A DNA stretch of 64,000 nt from Echinicola vietnamensis DSM 17526 (GCF_000325705.1 NC_019904.1:4943501-5007500), one strand, 5' to 3'. Positions 45,612 to 57,487 are shown, counted from the stretch's first letter. The notes: generated by a model not told the origin, from the letters alone. A program made the numbers and translations.

Positions 45612-45648
45612 AATAAAAAAAGCTACAGAAGAAAATCTCCAGTAGCTT
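45612..45648 (-). terminator. Minus-strand intrinsic terminator
   Basis: On the minus strand AAGCTAC and GTAGCTT pair and are followed by TTTTTTTATT. It lies 30 nt after the stop of the SDR remnant and probably once ended its transcript. The remaining 45442-45611 shows nothing. Confidence 0.65.
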
Positions 45649-45677
45649 CTTAACTACCTAATTTAAATATATAACAC

Positions 45678-45827
45678 TTATAAGTGTTGAGGGGTAGGAC
45701 GAAACAATAAATCATTGATATCTACATCTTCCGGCTGACAGATGGTAATAGCTACCACTGTGGAAGAGGAATCAGCAGTAATCTTTCCAAATCCGCTACT
45801 GGCTCCGGTAGTTACGACAAATTTACA
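45678..45827 (-). pseudogene. Short-chain dehydrogenase remnant with an internal deletion
   Basis: The minus-strand frame encodes KFVVTTGASSGFGKITAD, the cofactor motif of an SDR N-terminus, followed at once by VVAITICQPEDVDINDLLFR-P-T-P-Q, the usual C-terminus of this family. About 190 codons are missing between them and there is no start codon. It lies 80 nt downstream of the cupin/hydrolase operon end, so an SDR once belonged to that gene set. Confidence 0.7.
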
Positions 45828-45907
45828 TTATATATTTTCCATTTTAAAATACTTTGTATTTATTATCAATTCAGTAAATAGAAAAACAAAAAAGTCGTTT
45901 CAACATC

Positions 45908-46390
45908 CTATTTCAAAGAGGCATTATATTCCCTATCAGAGACTTGGTCCAGCCATTCCGTGGGGCCGCTTCTCCTGCTGGTAATGGCTACTTGGATGAA
46001 TTGGCTTTCGGCACTTGCACCATGCCAGTGGGGAGTATTTGCTGGACATTTTACAGTCTCCCCTTTCCTTAAGATTCGTTTTGGGCTTCCTTTTTCTTGA
46101 TAATAACCTTCTCCATCTATCGCCAAAATGATCTGACCATTGGGATGTGAGTGCCAATTGGTCCTTGCTCCGGGTTCAAAGGTGACACTTCCAACTGAAT
46201 TTTGGTTTATACTATCAGCATCGACCAACATTTCCAGATAGGCTGTTCCTGTGAAATTGCTATTTTTTATTTTCTGCCCTTTGGGGAAAACCAAAGACTG
46301 CTGGATTTCAGAGATAGTGGAGTCTTCATTTTTGCAGGCTAATATTGACATTATCATCAAAAAAAGAATTGCTCTAAATTTTAAATTCAT
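45908..46390 (-). CDS. Cupin-domain lipoprotein
   Basis: This protein of 160 residues has a lipoprotein signal (MIMSILAC) and one cupin barrel: GARTNWHSHPNGQIILAIDG and CPANTPHWHGASAESQFI, holding three histidines for a metal. It is the last gene of the operon on the minus strand, 11 nt after the alpha/beta hydrolase gene. A second cupin gene of similar type is at 47472. Such small cupins with carboxymuconolactone decarboxylase partners are common in Bacteroidota; the reaction is unknown. Confidence 0.8.
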   Translation of the reverse strand: MNLKFRAILFLMIMSILACKNEDSTISEIQQSLVFPKGQKIKNSNFTGTAYLEMLVDADSINQNSVGSVTFEPGARTNWHSHPNGQIILAIDGEGYYQEKGSPKRILRKGETVKCPANTPHWHGASAESQFIQVAITSRRSGPTEWLDQVSDREYNASLK

Positions 46391-46401
46391 CTTTTCGGAT
46401 T

Positions 46402-47460
46402 TTACAGGTTATTGGTATAAAATTCCCCCAACTTATCAATAGCTTGATTCACATATTCCGGTTTCCAGTAGGTTTGGATATGGGTTGCACCGTCTATGAG
46501 AAACAACTCCTTCGCCTTGGCATTGATCGCCTTTTCGTAAGCTTTATCGGTCATATAATAAGTATCGGCTTTGCTTCCTGCGATCATCAGTAAAGGTTGA
46601 TCCAAAAGTTCGATTTCATCGGTGGCATCCCAAGTCATCAGGTCCAAGAGACTGCTCATGGTATAGCCTCCCCCCGAATTTGGGTGTGCATGTGTTTTAT
46701 TGTAATAGATATAGCCTTCCCTGTACAGGTCAAAAGGAAGTGAAGCTATTTGCTCCTTGGTCAAAGATGGTGTACCGCCACCCACATACAAAACCTCTCC
46801 TCCATTAGCTTCTTGTGCCCTTGCCTTTGAGGCTTGGTCCAATCGTTCCTGGATAGTGGCTGTTTGTGATTTTAAAAACCCATTTCGCCTGACTTCACCT
46901 GAATTGAACATACTCAATGTGGCAATGGCCTCAAAACGCTTGTCGGATTGGGCTGCTTTCAACGAATAACCACCACCGCCACAAATGCCTAACAACCCTA
47001 TCTTGGCAGTATCAACTCCTTCAAATTGTGAAATAAAATCTGCCATACCGTGAATATCATCCACACGATTTTGAGGTATATCAACGTTTCTTGGTGTTCC
47101 GCCACTTGCTCCTTGGTAGGCGGCATCTGCTGCAATTGTTATATAGCCCAGTTCTGCCAAACGTTGTGCGTACAATCCCGCCACTTGTTCTTTCACACCA
47201 CCATTTGGGTGGGCTATAATTATAGCTGGATACTTTTTATTGACGTCAAAACCTGCTGGTGTATAAACATTGGCGGAAATATCAATACCGTTTAATTTGT
47301 AGGTGACCGAATGTATATTTACCATGCCTTTTTCATTTTTAGTAATTGCATTGGCATAAACCAAGGTGAATGGATTTCCATTTTGTACTTGGGCAATTCC
47401 TTGGGCTTTTAAATTAAATGTAGCCATTAATGCTATTATCAATATAACTGAATACTTCAT
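46402..47460 (-). CDS. Secreted alpha/beta hydrolase, dienelactone-hydrolase-like
   Basis: This exported protein of 352 residues (signal to NLKAQG) has the fold of alpha/beta hydrolases. The nucleophile elbow is GLLGICGGGGYSLKAA: GxCxGG with cysteine instead of serine, as in dienelactone hydrolases. A catalytic Asp/His near the end could be DGATHIQTYWKPE. It lies 11 nt before and after cupin genes, repeating the cupin-hydrolase order twice. Confidence 0.8.
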   Translation of the reverse strand: MKYSVILIIALMATFNLKAQGIAQVQNGNPFTLVYANAITKNEKGMVNIHSVTYKLNGIDISANVYTPAGFDVNKKYPAIIIAHPNGGVKEQVAGLYAQRLAELGYITIAADAAYQGASGGTPRNVDIPQNRVDDIHGMADFISQFEGVDTAKIGLLGICGGGGYSLKAAQSDKRFEAIATLSMFNSGEVRRNGFLKSQTATIQERLDQASKARAQEANGGEVLYVGGGTPSLTKEQIASLPFDLYREGYIYYNKTHAHPNSGGGYTMSSLLDLMTWDATDEIELLDQPLLMIAGSKADTYYMTDKAYEKAINAKAKELFLIDGATHIQTYWKPEYVNQAIDKLGEFYTNNL

Positions 47461-47471
47461 TTTGAGACTTC

Positions 47472-47945
47472 TTATTTTTTTAATTGTTCTGCTACGGCAT
47501 CGTAATATTCCTGGGTAACCACTTCTGTCCAGGTAGTTGGATTTTCACCTCCGTATAATGCCAAATAGGTTACATCACTCTCCTTGGTAGAAGAATGCCA
47601 ATGTTCGACGTCTTTTGCACATTTTATCACATCGCCGGCTTTGAGGATTACGGGATCCTTTCCTCTTTCCTGATAATAGCCTTCACCTTCCACGTAGATC
47701 AATACCTGTGCTGAGGAATGCTTATGCCAGTCAAGCGTGGAGTTTGCCTTAAACGTTGCTTTGGTGATGCTATAGCCCAATTCACTATCGCCTGTCAACA
47801 GCCCATTTAGCCAAGCTTCTCCGATGTAATGGGTGTTAGGCGCTTTAAAGCCTTCGTTCAGGTATGAGGAAACTTCGTAGCCCCCTTGTTGGGCAAAAAC
47901 ACTCACGGGAACGATGAACAATAATGTAATGAGTAAGTTTTTCAT
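47472..47945 (-). CDS. Secreted cupin-domain protein
   Basis: This 157-residue paralogue of the cupin at 45908 has an N-terminal signal (SVFAQQG). Metal-binding cupin motifs are LDWHKHSSAQVLIYVEGEGYY and KCAKDVEHWHSSTKESDVTY. It lies 11 nt before the hydrolase at 46402 and 12 nt after that at 47958. Confidence 0.8.
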   Translation of the reverse strand: MKNLLITLLFIVPVSVFAQQGGYEVSSYLNEGFKAPNTHYIGEAWLNGLLTGDSELGYSITKATFKANSTLDWHKHSSAQVLIYVEGEGYYQERGKDPVILKAGDVIKCAKDVEHWHSSTKESDVTYLALYGGENPTTWTEVVTQEYYDAVAEQLKK

Positions 47946-47957
47946 ATTTTTCAGCTT

Positions 47958-49019
47958 TTAGTTAAGTCCTTTATCATTAAGCCACCCATTCATTAGGTTG
48001 GCAATTTCTGCATTGTTGAGATCTGACATTGGGAAATGGGTATTCCCTTCGATTCCAATTTTCGGTAAGTGTACCACTTTGGCGTCACCCCCATATTTGT
48101 TGATAGCTTTCACAAACAATTTTGCCATTGCCAAACGAGGACGCCAATTATCCGTACCATAAAAGCTTTCCTGCGTTTCAGGGATAAAATCACCATAATA
48201 AATGATGATCGGAATTTTGGTCAGTTTCAGAAAATCCAGTTTGGAAACTGGCACTGCCTCCAATGTTCCTGCCGAACTCTCCATTGGGTCGGGCACTTCG
48301 CCTTCGGGAAAAACAAAGCCACTTCCAGGTTCATAAGAAACAATGGCCTTGATATTACTGTTTTTAATGGCGGTGGCCCAACCTTGCCCCCCACTATGGG
48401 AATGGGTTATTAGGATACCATCACCGATTTTGTCAAACAGGGCTGATACTGCGTTTGTATTTACTTCAAAATCTATAGCCCCCAGATCCGGACTGATTTG
48501 TCTGTAAAATTGATTGAGCGTTTCCGGACTTTTATCAAATTGTACATTGGGCATAAATTCATCCCCTTTGGCAATCCTGAACATTCCCAACCAATACTGT
48601 TCATTGGGTGTTGCGGGAATGGAGGATTCTTCTGGCCCTCTTCCGCCTTGCCCCCTACGTGGTTGGTCGATTAGATATACAGAGAAGCCCTTTCTTAGAA
48701 AAATTGTCTGAAAACCTTCACGGCCATCGGCCGTTGTCTGCCAGGTTCTTGCTGTTTGGCCGAACCCATGCCAAAATACCAAAGGCAATTTCTTGGCATT
48801 GCTCGGTATCTGATACTGCACTGTCGCATGGTCGACATGCAGTGTTTGACCTTCTTTTTGTGGATTGTTTGGGTTATACTCTCCCTCGGCTTTGATGATT
48901 ACTCCACCGACTGCAAATACACCTTGTTCCTGTAGGCTTATTGGTTTTCTTCCTTCAGTTTGTGCCAATATGCTGCTTATAGATATAAGTGCTAGCAGCG
49001 TCAAAATAATCCGTTTCAT
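47958..49019 (-). CDS. Secreted alpha/beta hydrolase
   Basis: This exported protein of 353 residues (signal to SSILAQT) has an oxyanion region LPLVFWHGFGQTARTW and a nucleophile elbow ILITHSHSGGQGWATA (GxSxGG-like with Thr-His). A His near the end lies in IGIEGNTHFPMSDLNN. The family is annotated only as alpha/beta hydrolase. It forms the second hydrolase-cupin pair of the operon. Confidence 0.78.
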   Translation of the reverse strand: MKRIILTLLALISISSILAQTEGRKPISLQEQGVFAVGGVIIKAEGEYNPNNPQKEGQTLHVDHATVQYQIPSNAKKLPLVFWHGFGQTARTWQTTADGREGFQTIFLRKGFSVYLIDQPRRGQGGRGPEESSIPATPNEQYWLGMFRIAKGDEFMPNVQFDKSPETLNQFYRQISPDLGAIDFEVNTNAVSALFDKIGDGILITHSHSGGQGWATAIKNSNIKAIVSYEPGSGFVFPEGEVPDPMESSAGTLEAVPVSKLDFLKLTKIPIIIYYGDFIPETQESFYGTDNWRPRLAMAKLFVKAINKYGGDAKVVHLPKIGIEGNTHFPMSDLNNAEIANLMNGWLNDKGLN

Positions 49020-49132
49020 TTAACTGATTTTTAAATTGTTATTACAAATTTCAGAAAAAAAACAAAGAGTATATGTAGATGAATTACTGAGGTACTTACC
49101 AATATTACAGGGATGTTCTATTTTACCCTTTT

Positions 49133-51685
<2,553 letters not shown>

Positions 51686-51690
51686 TTATT

Positions 51691-51778
51691 TACAAAGGTC
51701 CCTGTTTTTTATTCTATTGGGCTTATGCAGGTTACAGGTTTACATACCATTTTCACTGATTCCGATCCAGTAGCACTG
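51691..51778. repeat. Upstream segment R1, similar to R2
   Basis: The ~88-nt segment is about 70 percent identical to 53116-53200 (matching TACAAA, GGGCTTATRCAG, TTACTGATTYYGATCC blocks with small gaps). R1 lies before aldo/keto reductase 2 and overlaps the DUF418 gene end; R2 lies before the DUF418 gene. Both could carry the same regulator site. Confidence 0.6.
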
Positions 51779-53060
51779 AAAGTCCTTCTGACTGCTTTCC
51801 TTTTGACTCTCCGTGCTCTTTTTTTCTAAAAGCCTGTATTCTAAGGTAAGTCAAAGAACGCCACAACCATTCCAATGGGCCGTACAAAAAATGCCTGAGC
51901 CAATACCTGCTGAGCAGAATTTGCACAGTGTAAATCAAGATCCCCACCAAAAACAATTTGGTCGGGTTTGCCCCACCGAAGAACGGCCCAAATGCCCACA
52001 TAGAAAAAAGAAAGCACCCTACCGAGCCCTGCATCAGGTAATTGGTAAGCCCCATACGGCCGTAAGGGGACAGGATTTTCAACACACTCCCTCCCACTGT
52101 AGTTTGATAAAGGACAATAAAGGCCATCATCAACGCCCCGGAGAAAAATACCAATTCAATATCCTCCAAAGCCTTGACGGCCAAAATCCTGGCAGAAACG
52201 ACATTTCCTGCAGGATTGAACAGCATACGCGTCTCCACTGAAGGGAACATGCTCTGGACGAGCAAGGTCAGGAGCAAACCCAACAAAAAGCCAAAAAACA
52301 ACAGAAGGTTACGCCTTTTGTGGACCTGCAAAGATTCAAAGAACCGGAGACGGCCTACTACCAGTCCCATTAGAAAAAGTGCCAAGGTAACATATCCCCT
52401 CCCCACCATACCAAACTGGTAATTGAGTTTTCCCATATATCGCTGGTTATAATTATGCTTGGCAGTATTGAAGAATGAAGGATTGACTATATGTTCAGGG
52501 GTCCCTTCAGCAACCTCTTGGCTACTCCTATCCACCTGTTCTACAGGAGGATTACCTAATGCATGGTTGTTTATTGTGGCTTGAATGGTTCTAGGGACAC
52601 CAACCAGTAGTAGACCGGAAAGTAACAACAGCACCCAGTTTTTGGTCTTGTAAAGCGGAATCATTATCAGCCCAAAGACGGCATAGACGGAGATGATTTC
52701 GAGGGGATAAAAGGAATGGGCCAATACACCCATAACAAACAAAATGACCATCCTCCATGCAAAGCGCCCTCTAAAATCCACTCCTTTTCGACTCGCACTG
52801 TCCATTTGTATAAAGAAACTAAGCCCAAACAAGAATGCGAAAATATTGATAAACCTTCCCATAATTATATGTTGCCCGATCCAATGGACCGTTTCGTCCA
52901 AAGGCGGGAACCAAGGGAAGGCCTGCTCACCTGCTCTGGAATAAATCCCAAAATGCTGGAGCATGTGGATTAGAACCACACCCAATAAGGCGAAGCCTCT
53001 TAGAGCGTCCAATACGTTGATACGTTTGAGGGGTTTTGATAATGTTTTTGCAGCTTCCAT
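51753..53060 (-). CDS. DUF418-domain membrane protein
   Basis: This inner-membrane protein of 435 residues has about ten helices. It begins RINVLDALRGFALLGVVLIHML, the conserved start of DUF418/YeiB proteins, and a large extracytoplasmic loop spans about 175-210. The C-terminal DUF418 part has SPYGRMGLTNYLMQGSVGC and SRYWLRHFLYGPLEWLWRSLTY. Function in the family is unknown; it is first in the operon and divergent from the AraC gene. Confidence 0.82.
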   Translation of the reverse strand: MEAAKTLSKPLKRINVLDALRGFALLGVVLIHMLQHFGIYSRAGEQAFPWFPPLDETVHWIGQHIIMGRFINIFAFLFGLSFFIQMDSASRKGVDFRGRFAWRMVILFVMGVLAHSFYPLEIISVYAVFGLIMIPLYKTKNWVLLLLSGLLLVGVPRTIQATINNHALGNPPVEQVDRSSQEVAEGTPEHIVNPSFFNTAKHNYNQRYMGKLNYQFGMVGRGYVTLALFLMGLVVGRLRFFESLQVHKRRNLLLFFGFLLGLLLTLLVQSMFPSVETRMLFNPAGNVVSARILAVKALEDIELVFFSGALMMAFIVLYQTTVGGSVLKILSPYGRMGLTNYLMQGSVGCFLFSMWAFGPFFGGANPTKLFLVGILIYTVQILLSRYWLRHFLYGPLEWLWRSLTYLRIQAFRKKEHGESKGKQSEGLSVLLDRNQ

Positions 53061-53115
53061 ATAGTAAACTTCTTGATTTTAGAGAGGAGAAATTTTCCCA
53101 TTTAACATTTGTGTT

Positions 53116-53200
53116 TACAAACATCCCTCTTTTATTCCGTCAAGGGCTTATACAGATTACGGGGACTCCTACCAGTTTTACTGATTTTGATCCTGGTCAC
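53116..53200. repeat. Upstream segment R2, similar to R1
   Basis: This is the second copy of the segment described at 51691, located in the shared region between the DUF418 gene and the AraC gene. A role as AraC-protein binding site is inferred. Confidence 0.6.
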
Positions 53201-53254
53201 TCCACCAACTGGATATAAATCCGTAATATTGAAGCATATAAACCAAGAACGGTC

Positions 53255-54157
53255 ATGGAAAAACTAAGAAGATTTGAAACGGTCAATGACTATAATGTTT
53301 TCAACAACAATGAAACCCTTCACCCGTTGGTGAGCATTGTGGATTTGTCAAAAGCAGACCAAAGAAGGGCATCCAACATGTACTTTGGATTCTATACGAT
53401 ATTCCTAAAAGAAGTGAAGTGTGGAAATCTGCGATACGGCCGTCATACCTATGATTATCAAGAAGGGACACTGGTATTTATAGCCCCCGGCCAAGTGGTG
53501 AGCGTGGACAATACCGGTGAGCTATACCAACCCCAGGGGAAGGCCCTTATTTTCCATCCCGACCTGATTTTGGGATCTTCCTTGGCCGGCCACATGGACA
53601 ACTACACGTTCTTCGGTTACCAATCCAATGAAGCCCTCCATTTATCCCAGCGTGAAAGGAATTTGATCTTGGAGTGTTTTTCCAAAATCTCTTACGAGCT
53701 GGAGCAGTCCATCGACCATCACAGTAAAAAGTTGATTATTTCAAATATTGAGTTGCTTCTAAATTACTCCGTGCGTTTTTATGACCGCCAGTTTATCACG
53801 CGGGAAAATGTCCATCAAGGAACACTGGAAAAATTCGAATCGCTTTTAAATGGCTACTTCAAATCTGATAAGCCTGAAAAATTAGGACTACCTACCGTTA
53901 CCTATTGTGCAGATGAACTCAACCTATCTTCCAATTATTTTGGAGATTTGATTAAAAAACAAACAGGAAAAAGTGCACAGGAATACATACAGTCCAAATT
54001 AATTGCCATAGCTAAAGAAAGAATATTTGATATTGATAAGGGAATCAGTCAGGTGGCCTATGAATTGGGGTTCAAATATCCACAGCATTTCACCAGGCTT
54101 TTCAAAAAAGCTGTAGGACAAACTCCAAATGAGTATAGAAACAACCGATTAAATTAA
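53255..54157 (+). CDS. AraC-family transcriptional regulator
   Basis: This regulator of 300 residues has an AraC-type cupin ligand domain (about 20-130, GTLVFIAPGQVVSVD) and two helix-turn-helix motifs (about 210-300), with DELNLSSNYFGDLIKKQTGK and QVAYELGFKYPQHFTRLFKK. It is divergent from the DUF418/aldo-keto/cupin/hydrolase operon, with a 194-nt gap that holds repeat R2, so it probably controls that operon and itself. Confidence 0.9.
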   Translation: MEKLRRFETVNDYNVFNNNETLHPLVSIVDLSKADQRRASNMYFGFYTIFLKEVKCGNLRYGRHTYDYQEGTLVFIAPGQVVSVDNTGELYQPQGKALIFHPDLILGSSLAGHMDNYTFFGYQSNEALHLSQRERNLILECFSKISYELEQSIDHHSKKLIISNIELLLNYSVRFYDRQFITRENVHQGTLEKFESLLNGYFKSDKPEKLGLPTVTYCADELNLSSNYFGDLIKKQTGKSAQEYIQSKLIAIAKERIFDIDKGISQVAYELGFKYPQHFTRLFKKAVGQTPNEYRNNRLN

Positions 54158-54187
54158 GCAGAAAATATTTTTTCAAGTTAGCCTGAA

Positions 54188-55828
54188 CTAGTCACTGCCA
54201 TAGTTTATATTACTTCTGTTATTTCTTCTCTTACATATAATTGGGAGACTGTAATCTATCATTTCCATTTCTTCCAAAAAAGAGTTCGATCCGCGTACCG
54301 CCAGCTCCACCCAATGAGAGTTAGACGATTTTTTCGTTTTTCTCTCATTTTTTTTAACGCTTAAATCACTGTTTATCTGGTAGATACAACCAACTAAAGC
54401 GTTAATTCTTCCGGTTCGATAACCTGTTTTTGAAAAACACAGTTTTTCGGGGAATATCGAACCAATTAACTCTCTCTTTGTCTCGATATCTCCGTTTTCA
54501 TACAGCAAATCTAGCCTGGAGAGCCTTTCCAGAGCCCTATCAACATATTTGGAATGGTTCGATACTCTCTCTGGCTTGGTCGCAGCCAATTGGTTCTCAA
54601 GCCGTGTTATTTCTTGATTACATTCTGATTTTATATCCCTATAATCATCTGCCTCAAGGTCTCCGGCCACAAATAAATCCCTGCTTCTTTTTAATTTTTC
54701 ATGAAGACTTTCCAAAGAAGCTGCTACTTTTTTATGCTCCTCTCCCTCGTCCTTAAAATGGTATTTGAAGAATTCATGGAGTATTACTCCAAATATTTCA
54801 ACTTTATCCTTCTTCAGGGTAAACCTTTTCATTTCACTGACCATTAGGTCATTGAATAATGAAGCCTTTTCCCTAAAACCGCACTTTGATAGACAATGGT
54901 AATAATAATAGCGTCTTGATCTACCTGTAGAGCCACTTCCAGTTAAAACCTTACCACATTTGGGACATATCAGGAATCCCCTTAATGGAAGCCTATCATC
55001 TGACGCTACTTTTGGCAAATACTCATCTCTTCCTATGTCCTGCAGAATATTCTGTACCCTATAAAATTCCCCTTCTGTAATCAAAGGCTCATGTTGGCCA
55101 TTCACAAACTGGTCCTCTTCATCTTTAAATGCAGGCACGTAAATTTTTCCACAATACAATGGGTTTCGCACCATCCGATGGAAATGGGAACGGCTGATTT
55201 TAAGTCCTTTCTTTTTGACCATTTCCCAAATATTTTCCGTTGGGTACCTTTTTTTAAGAATTGTAGAAAAAACCCACTTAACGATAGAGGCTTCCGGTTC
55301 CTTTGGAGCAATAAACTTTTTTGATCCCTCCATTCGGTTTATATATCCAAAAGGTGCTTTCCTTAAATAACGCCCCTCCTTTAGGGCTCTTCTCATGCCG
55401 TGAAAAATATTCAGTGCCCTTCGATCATTTTCCACCTCAGGTGCTGCCAAATAGATCGCCAGCATCATTTTATTTTCAGGAATATTCAAGTCAAGTGGCT
55501 GTTCGTTAGCCTGTGGCTCTATATCTAAGTTTCGAAGGGTATTTATCATCTGGTAGGCATCACCCGCATTTCTGCTAAATCGGTCCCATTTTGTAAAAAG
55601 TATTTTGTCCACACCTCTTCCACGACTTTTCTTTAAGTACGTAAGAAGTTCTTTCCAACGGGGCCTGTTAAACGTTTTTGCAGAGTGATCTTCAAAAACC
55701 ACCTTTCGAACCATAATATTATGATGATCACAATATCTTTTGAGGACTTCCTCTTGATTTCGTTGGGAATATCCTTTATCTGCCTGCTCATCGGTACTTA
55801 CCCTTATATATAAGTCAGCTACACTCAT
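54188..55828 (-). CDS. Serine recombinase 2 (resolvase/invertase type with zinc ribbon)
   Basis: This homologue of recombinase 1 has 546 residues. The start is taken at 55828 (MSVADLYIRVSTDEQ), which gives the same 14-nt overlap with the small upstream gene as in recombinase 1. Catalytic serine is in YIRVSTDEQ; the zinc ribbon is ICPKCGKVLTGSG with CLSKCGF; a coiled coil follows. After the shared WVELAVRGSNS codons (the 29-nt motif) the tail is different and longer, as if read into a new neighbour. It marks the left end of the last island. Confidence 0.9.
   Translation of the reverse strand: MSVADLYIRVSTDEQADKGYSQRNQEEVLKRYCDHHNIMVRKVVFEDHSAKTFNRPRWKELLTYLKKSRGRGVDKILFTKWDRFSRNAGDAYQMINTLRNLDIEPQANEQPLDLNIPENKMMLAIYLAAPEVENDRRALNIFHGMRRALKEGRYLRKAPFGYINRMEGSKKFIAPKEPEASIVKWVFSTILKKRYPTENIWEMVKKKGLKISRSHFHRMVRNPLYCGKIYVPAFKDEEDQFVNGQHEPLITEGEFYRVQNILQDIGRDEYLPKVASDDRLPLRGFLICPKCGKVLTGSGSTGRSRRYYYYHCLSKCGFREKASLFNDLMVSEMKRFTLKKDKVEIFGVILHEFFKYHFKDEGEEHKKVAASLESLHEKLKRSRDLFVAGDLEADDYRDIKSECNQEITRLENQLAATKPERVSNHSKYVDRALERLSRLDLLYENGDIETKRELIGSIFPEKLCFSKTGYRTGRINALVGCIYQINSDLSVKKNERKTKKSSNSHWVELAVRGSNSFLEEMEMIDYSLPIICKRRNNRSNINYGSD
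54282..54310 (+). other. Candidate attachment-like motif in the recombinase 2 gene end
   Basis: GAGTTCGATCC plus 9 nt plus CCAGCTCCAC matches the ends of 22849-22877 and 27876-27904 in length, TTCGA position and terminal CAGCTCCAC. It is followed by a terminator after 2 nt. Confidence 0.4.
54313..54355 (+). terminator. Intrinsic terminator inside recombinase 2 gene
   Basis: The 8-bp stem AATGAGAG with CTCTCATT encloses a 21-nt loop and is followed by eight T. Plus-strand transcripts from the AraC gene side would stop here. Confidence 0.6.
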
Positions 55829-55997
55829 TTTCTTTAACAATTTGATCCACAGCTAATTTAGCCAAAAAGCACATTACCTCCAGAATACCGCTGGATTCTT
55901 CCAATGATATTTCTTCTCCATGACTTTTAAATATCTCCCTAATCTTTTCAGGTGTGAGTCCACATTTTTTCGGACTGAATTTATCCAAATCAATCAT
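55815..55997 (-). CDS. Small coupled gene upstream of recombinase 2
   Basis: This 60-residue protein (MIDLDKFSPKKCGLTPEKIR to VKENECS) overlaps the recombinase start by 14 nt. It is a homologue of the gene at 29412, sharing the central GEEIS and the terminal LAKLAVDQ block. The N-terminal half is different. It is conserved in place and coupling in both islands, so it is likely a functional partner of the recombinase. The 167-nt gap to 56164 has a hairpin pair only. Confidence 0.65.
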   Translation of the reverse strand: MIDLDKFSPKKCGLTPEKIREIFKSHGEEISLEESSGILEVMCFLAKLAVDQIVKENECS

Positions 55998-56113
55998 TAA
56001 GATAAGTTCACCAATGAATTGGATTAATATTCACACCGAATTCAGAAGGTGGAATTATATAGTTTTAATAGAAAAACTTCCAGAATTAATAATTTCCCAA
56101 TATTGGTTCCTTG

Positions 56114-56153
56114 CTTCTTTCTTCAAAAGAAAGAAGTCCGGGGGTATCGGACT
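56114..56153. other. Tandem hairpins downstream of the 61-residue gene
   Basis: A perfect 10-bp stem (CTTCTTTCTT with AAGAAAGAAG, loop CAA) is followed directly by a 6-bp stem (AGTCCG with CGGACT). No T run follows on the minus strand. Possible regulatory or transfer-related structure. Confidence 0.45.
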
Positions 56154-56164
56154 TACCGGAAGCA

Positions 56165-56347
56165 CTAGTTTTCTTCTTTCAATTGTTTAAGTTTCCGGAG
56201 CATATCTTTCCAGTAGGCCTGCCTGCCTTTTAGAAAGGCGCTTGCCTTTTCTGATATTTTATATTGGCTGAACATTTCAGCCTGTTTTATGGCTGCTTCC
56301 AGATCGGTTATTTCGATGGACTTTCCGTCCTTATCTATAATTTTCAT
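56165..56347 (-). CDS. Small hypothetical mobile-element protein
   Basis: This 60-residue protein starts MKIIDKDGKSIEITDLEAAI at 56347 (a GTG lies just before). It is charged and helical with a Lys-rich end (MLRKLKQLKEEN), which may bind nucleic acid. It lies 69 nt after the DUF932 stop codon. No family recognised; genes of this size often accompany DUF932 in Bacteroidota elements. Confidence 0.5.
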   Translation of the reverse strand: MKIIDKDGKSIEITDLEAAIKQAEMFSQYKISEKASAFLKGRQAYWKDMLRKLKQLKEEN

Positions 56348-56416
56348 CACTGCTTAAAGTTAAAGTTGTCAAAATGATATAATGGGGCAGGCTTCCACCC
56401 CTGCCCCATTCTTGAG

Positions 56417-57487
56417 TTACTTATGGACCAATATTTTTGCTCCCCTGTCCACAAAATCCGCGCATAGGTCAAAGGCTTTTTGTCCTTTCAATTGGGCAGT
56501 CCCACCCAGCAATATAGATCTGGTCTTGTCCTGCTCGGATTTAAATCGCCTAACATTCTGAAAGTATCCCGTCACGGCATTATACGTCCCAAACACCGTT
56601 CCTTCAGTGGACGGTAACAGTTGGGCGTCCCCCATCATGGCATAGGCAAACGCCTCTTCACATTGGTTTTTAAAAGCTGTGGATACCTTGTCATATTCTC
56701 CCCTGTAGAGGTTGTCCAGGGTATCCCTATTGGGTGCCAGCGCCAGCTCTATCAATCTTTTGACTTCCTTATCCTTGATTTTCACCTTTGCCCACCTGTT
56801 GAATACCGTTTCCAGGTTTGCCCCTGTTTCCGTTACCAGGCCCATCAAGCGGTGGGCCAGTTGCAGCCTTTCTTTGGCCCCTGATGTATGGCGGATCCTC
56901 ACCACATTTGTTTTCCGTTGAAATGCGGCATTCAGGGTATTCTGACAAACTACCCTGATAGGGGTAAATGCGGCCATAATACTTCCTGTCCCATCGTGCG
57001 AGGTTGTCAGGAACAGGTATTGCTCGATCAGATCCTCCTTTCCTACCAAAATCCCATCAGGCAATTTGGCCGTGATAAACACCCTTTCCCCCTCCCCCAA
57101 TGCTCCGGCCGTTTCATACTTCACCCCTTTCCCTTCTTTGATGATGGCATCAAAGAAAGAAAAGGCATCCCGGTTCTGTACGATACCGTAATCCTTCCCT
57201 ACTACCCCAAATACCTTTTGGGTGTCGGTCCTCATGGTGGCAAACTGATCGGGTACCGGGATTTCTGTACTGGAATTATCAGGCCCGTTTTCACCATCAC
57301 CAATCCCTTCCCGTTTGGTAAATAATGGTGCTTTGACCACCTCATAATCCAATCCTGCAAATTGAATGGCCTCCTTACTGGTAGGGTAATTTTCCACCAC
57401 TTTCCCCAACTTATGCCATGCCGGCTGTTTGACACTAAAAAAGCTGTGCTTTCCTGTTCTCTCGTTATAATGGATATTGTGTCCCAT
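56417..57487 (-). CDS. DUF932 phage/plasmid-like protein
   Basis: This 356-residue protein begins MGHNIHYNERTGKHSFFSVK and has the DUF932 core (KVFGVVGKDYGIVQNRDAFSFFD, TSHDGTGSIMAAFTPIRVVCQNTLNAAF). The family (TIGR03299-type) is common on plasmids, phages and conjugative elements, where it is found beside RadC and defence genes. Its function is not known. A structured element (57580-57743) lies 93 nt upstream, matching the one upstream of radC. Confidence 0.85.
   Translation of the reverse strand: MGHNIHYNERTGKHSFFSVKQPAWHKLGKVVENYPTSKEAIQFAGLDYEVVKAPLFTKREGIGDGENGPDNSSTEIPVPDQFATMRTDTQKVFGVVGKDYGIVQNRDAFSFFDAIIKEGKGVKYETAGALGEGERVFITAKLPDGILVGKEDLIEQYLFLTTSHDGTGSIMAAFTPIRVVCQNTLNAAFQRKTNVVRIRHTSGAKERLQLAHRLMGLVTETGANLETVFNRWAKVKIKDKEVKRLIELALAPNRDTLDNLYRGEYDKVSTAFKNQCEEAFAYAMMGDAQLLPSTEGTVFGTYNAVTGYFQNVRRFKSEQDKTRSILLGGTAQLKGQKAFDLCADFVDRGAKILVHK

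Noticed and set aside
45742..45984. Plus-strand open frame of 80 codons after moaA
   Set aside because: It is antisense to the SDR remnant and the cupin gene end; no RBS or family similarity.
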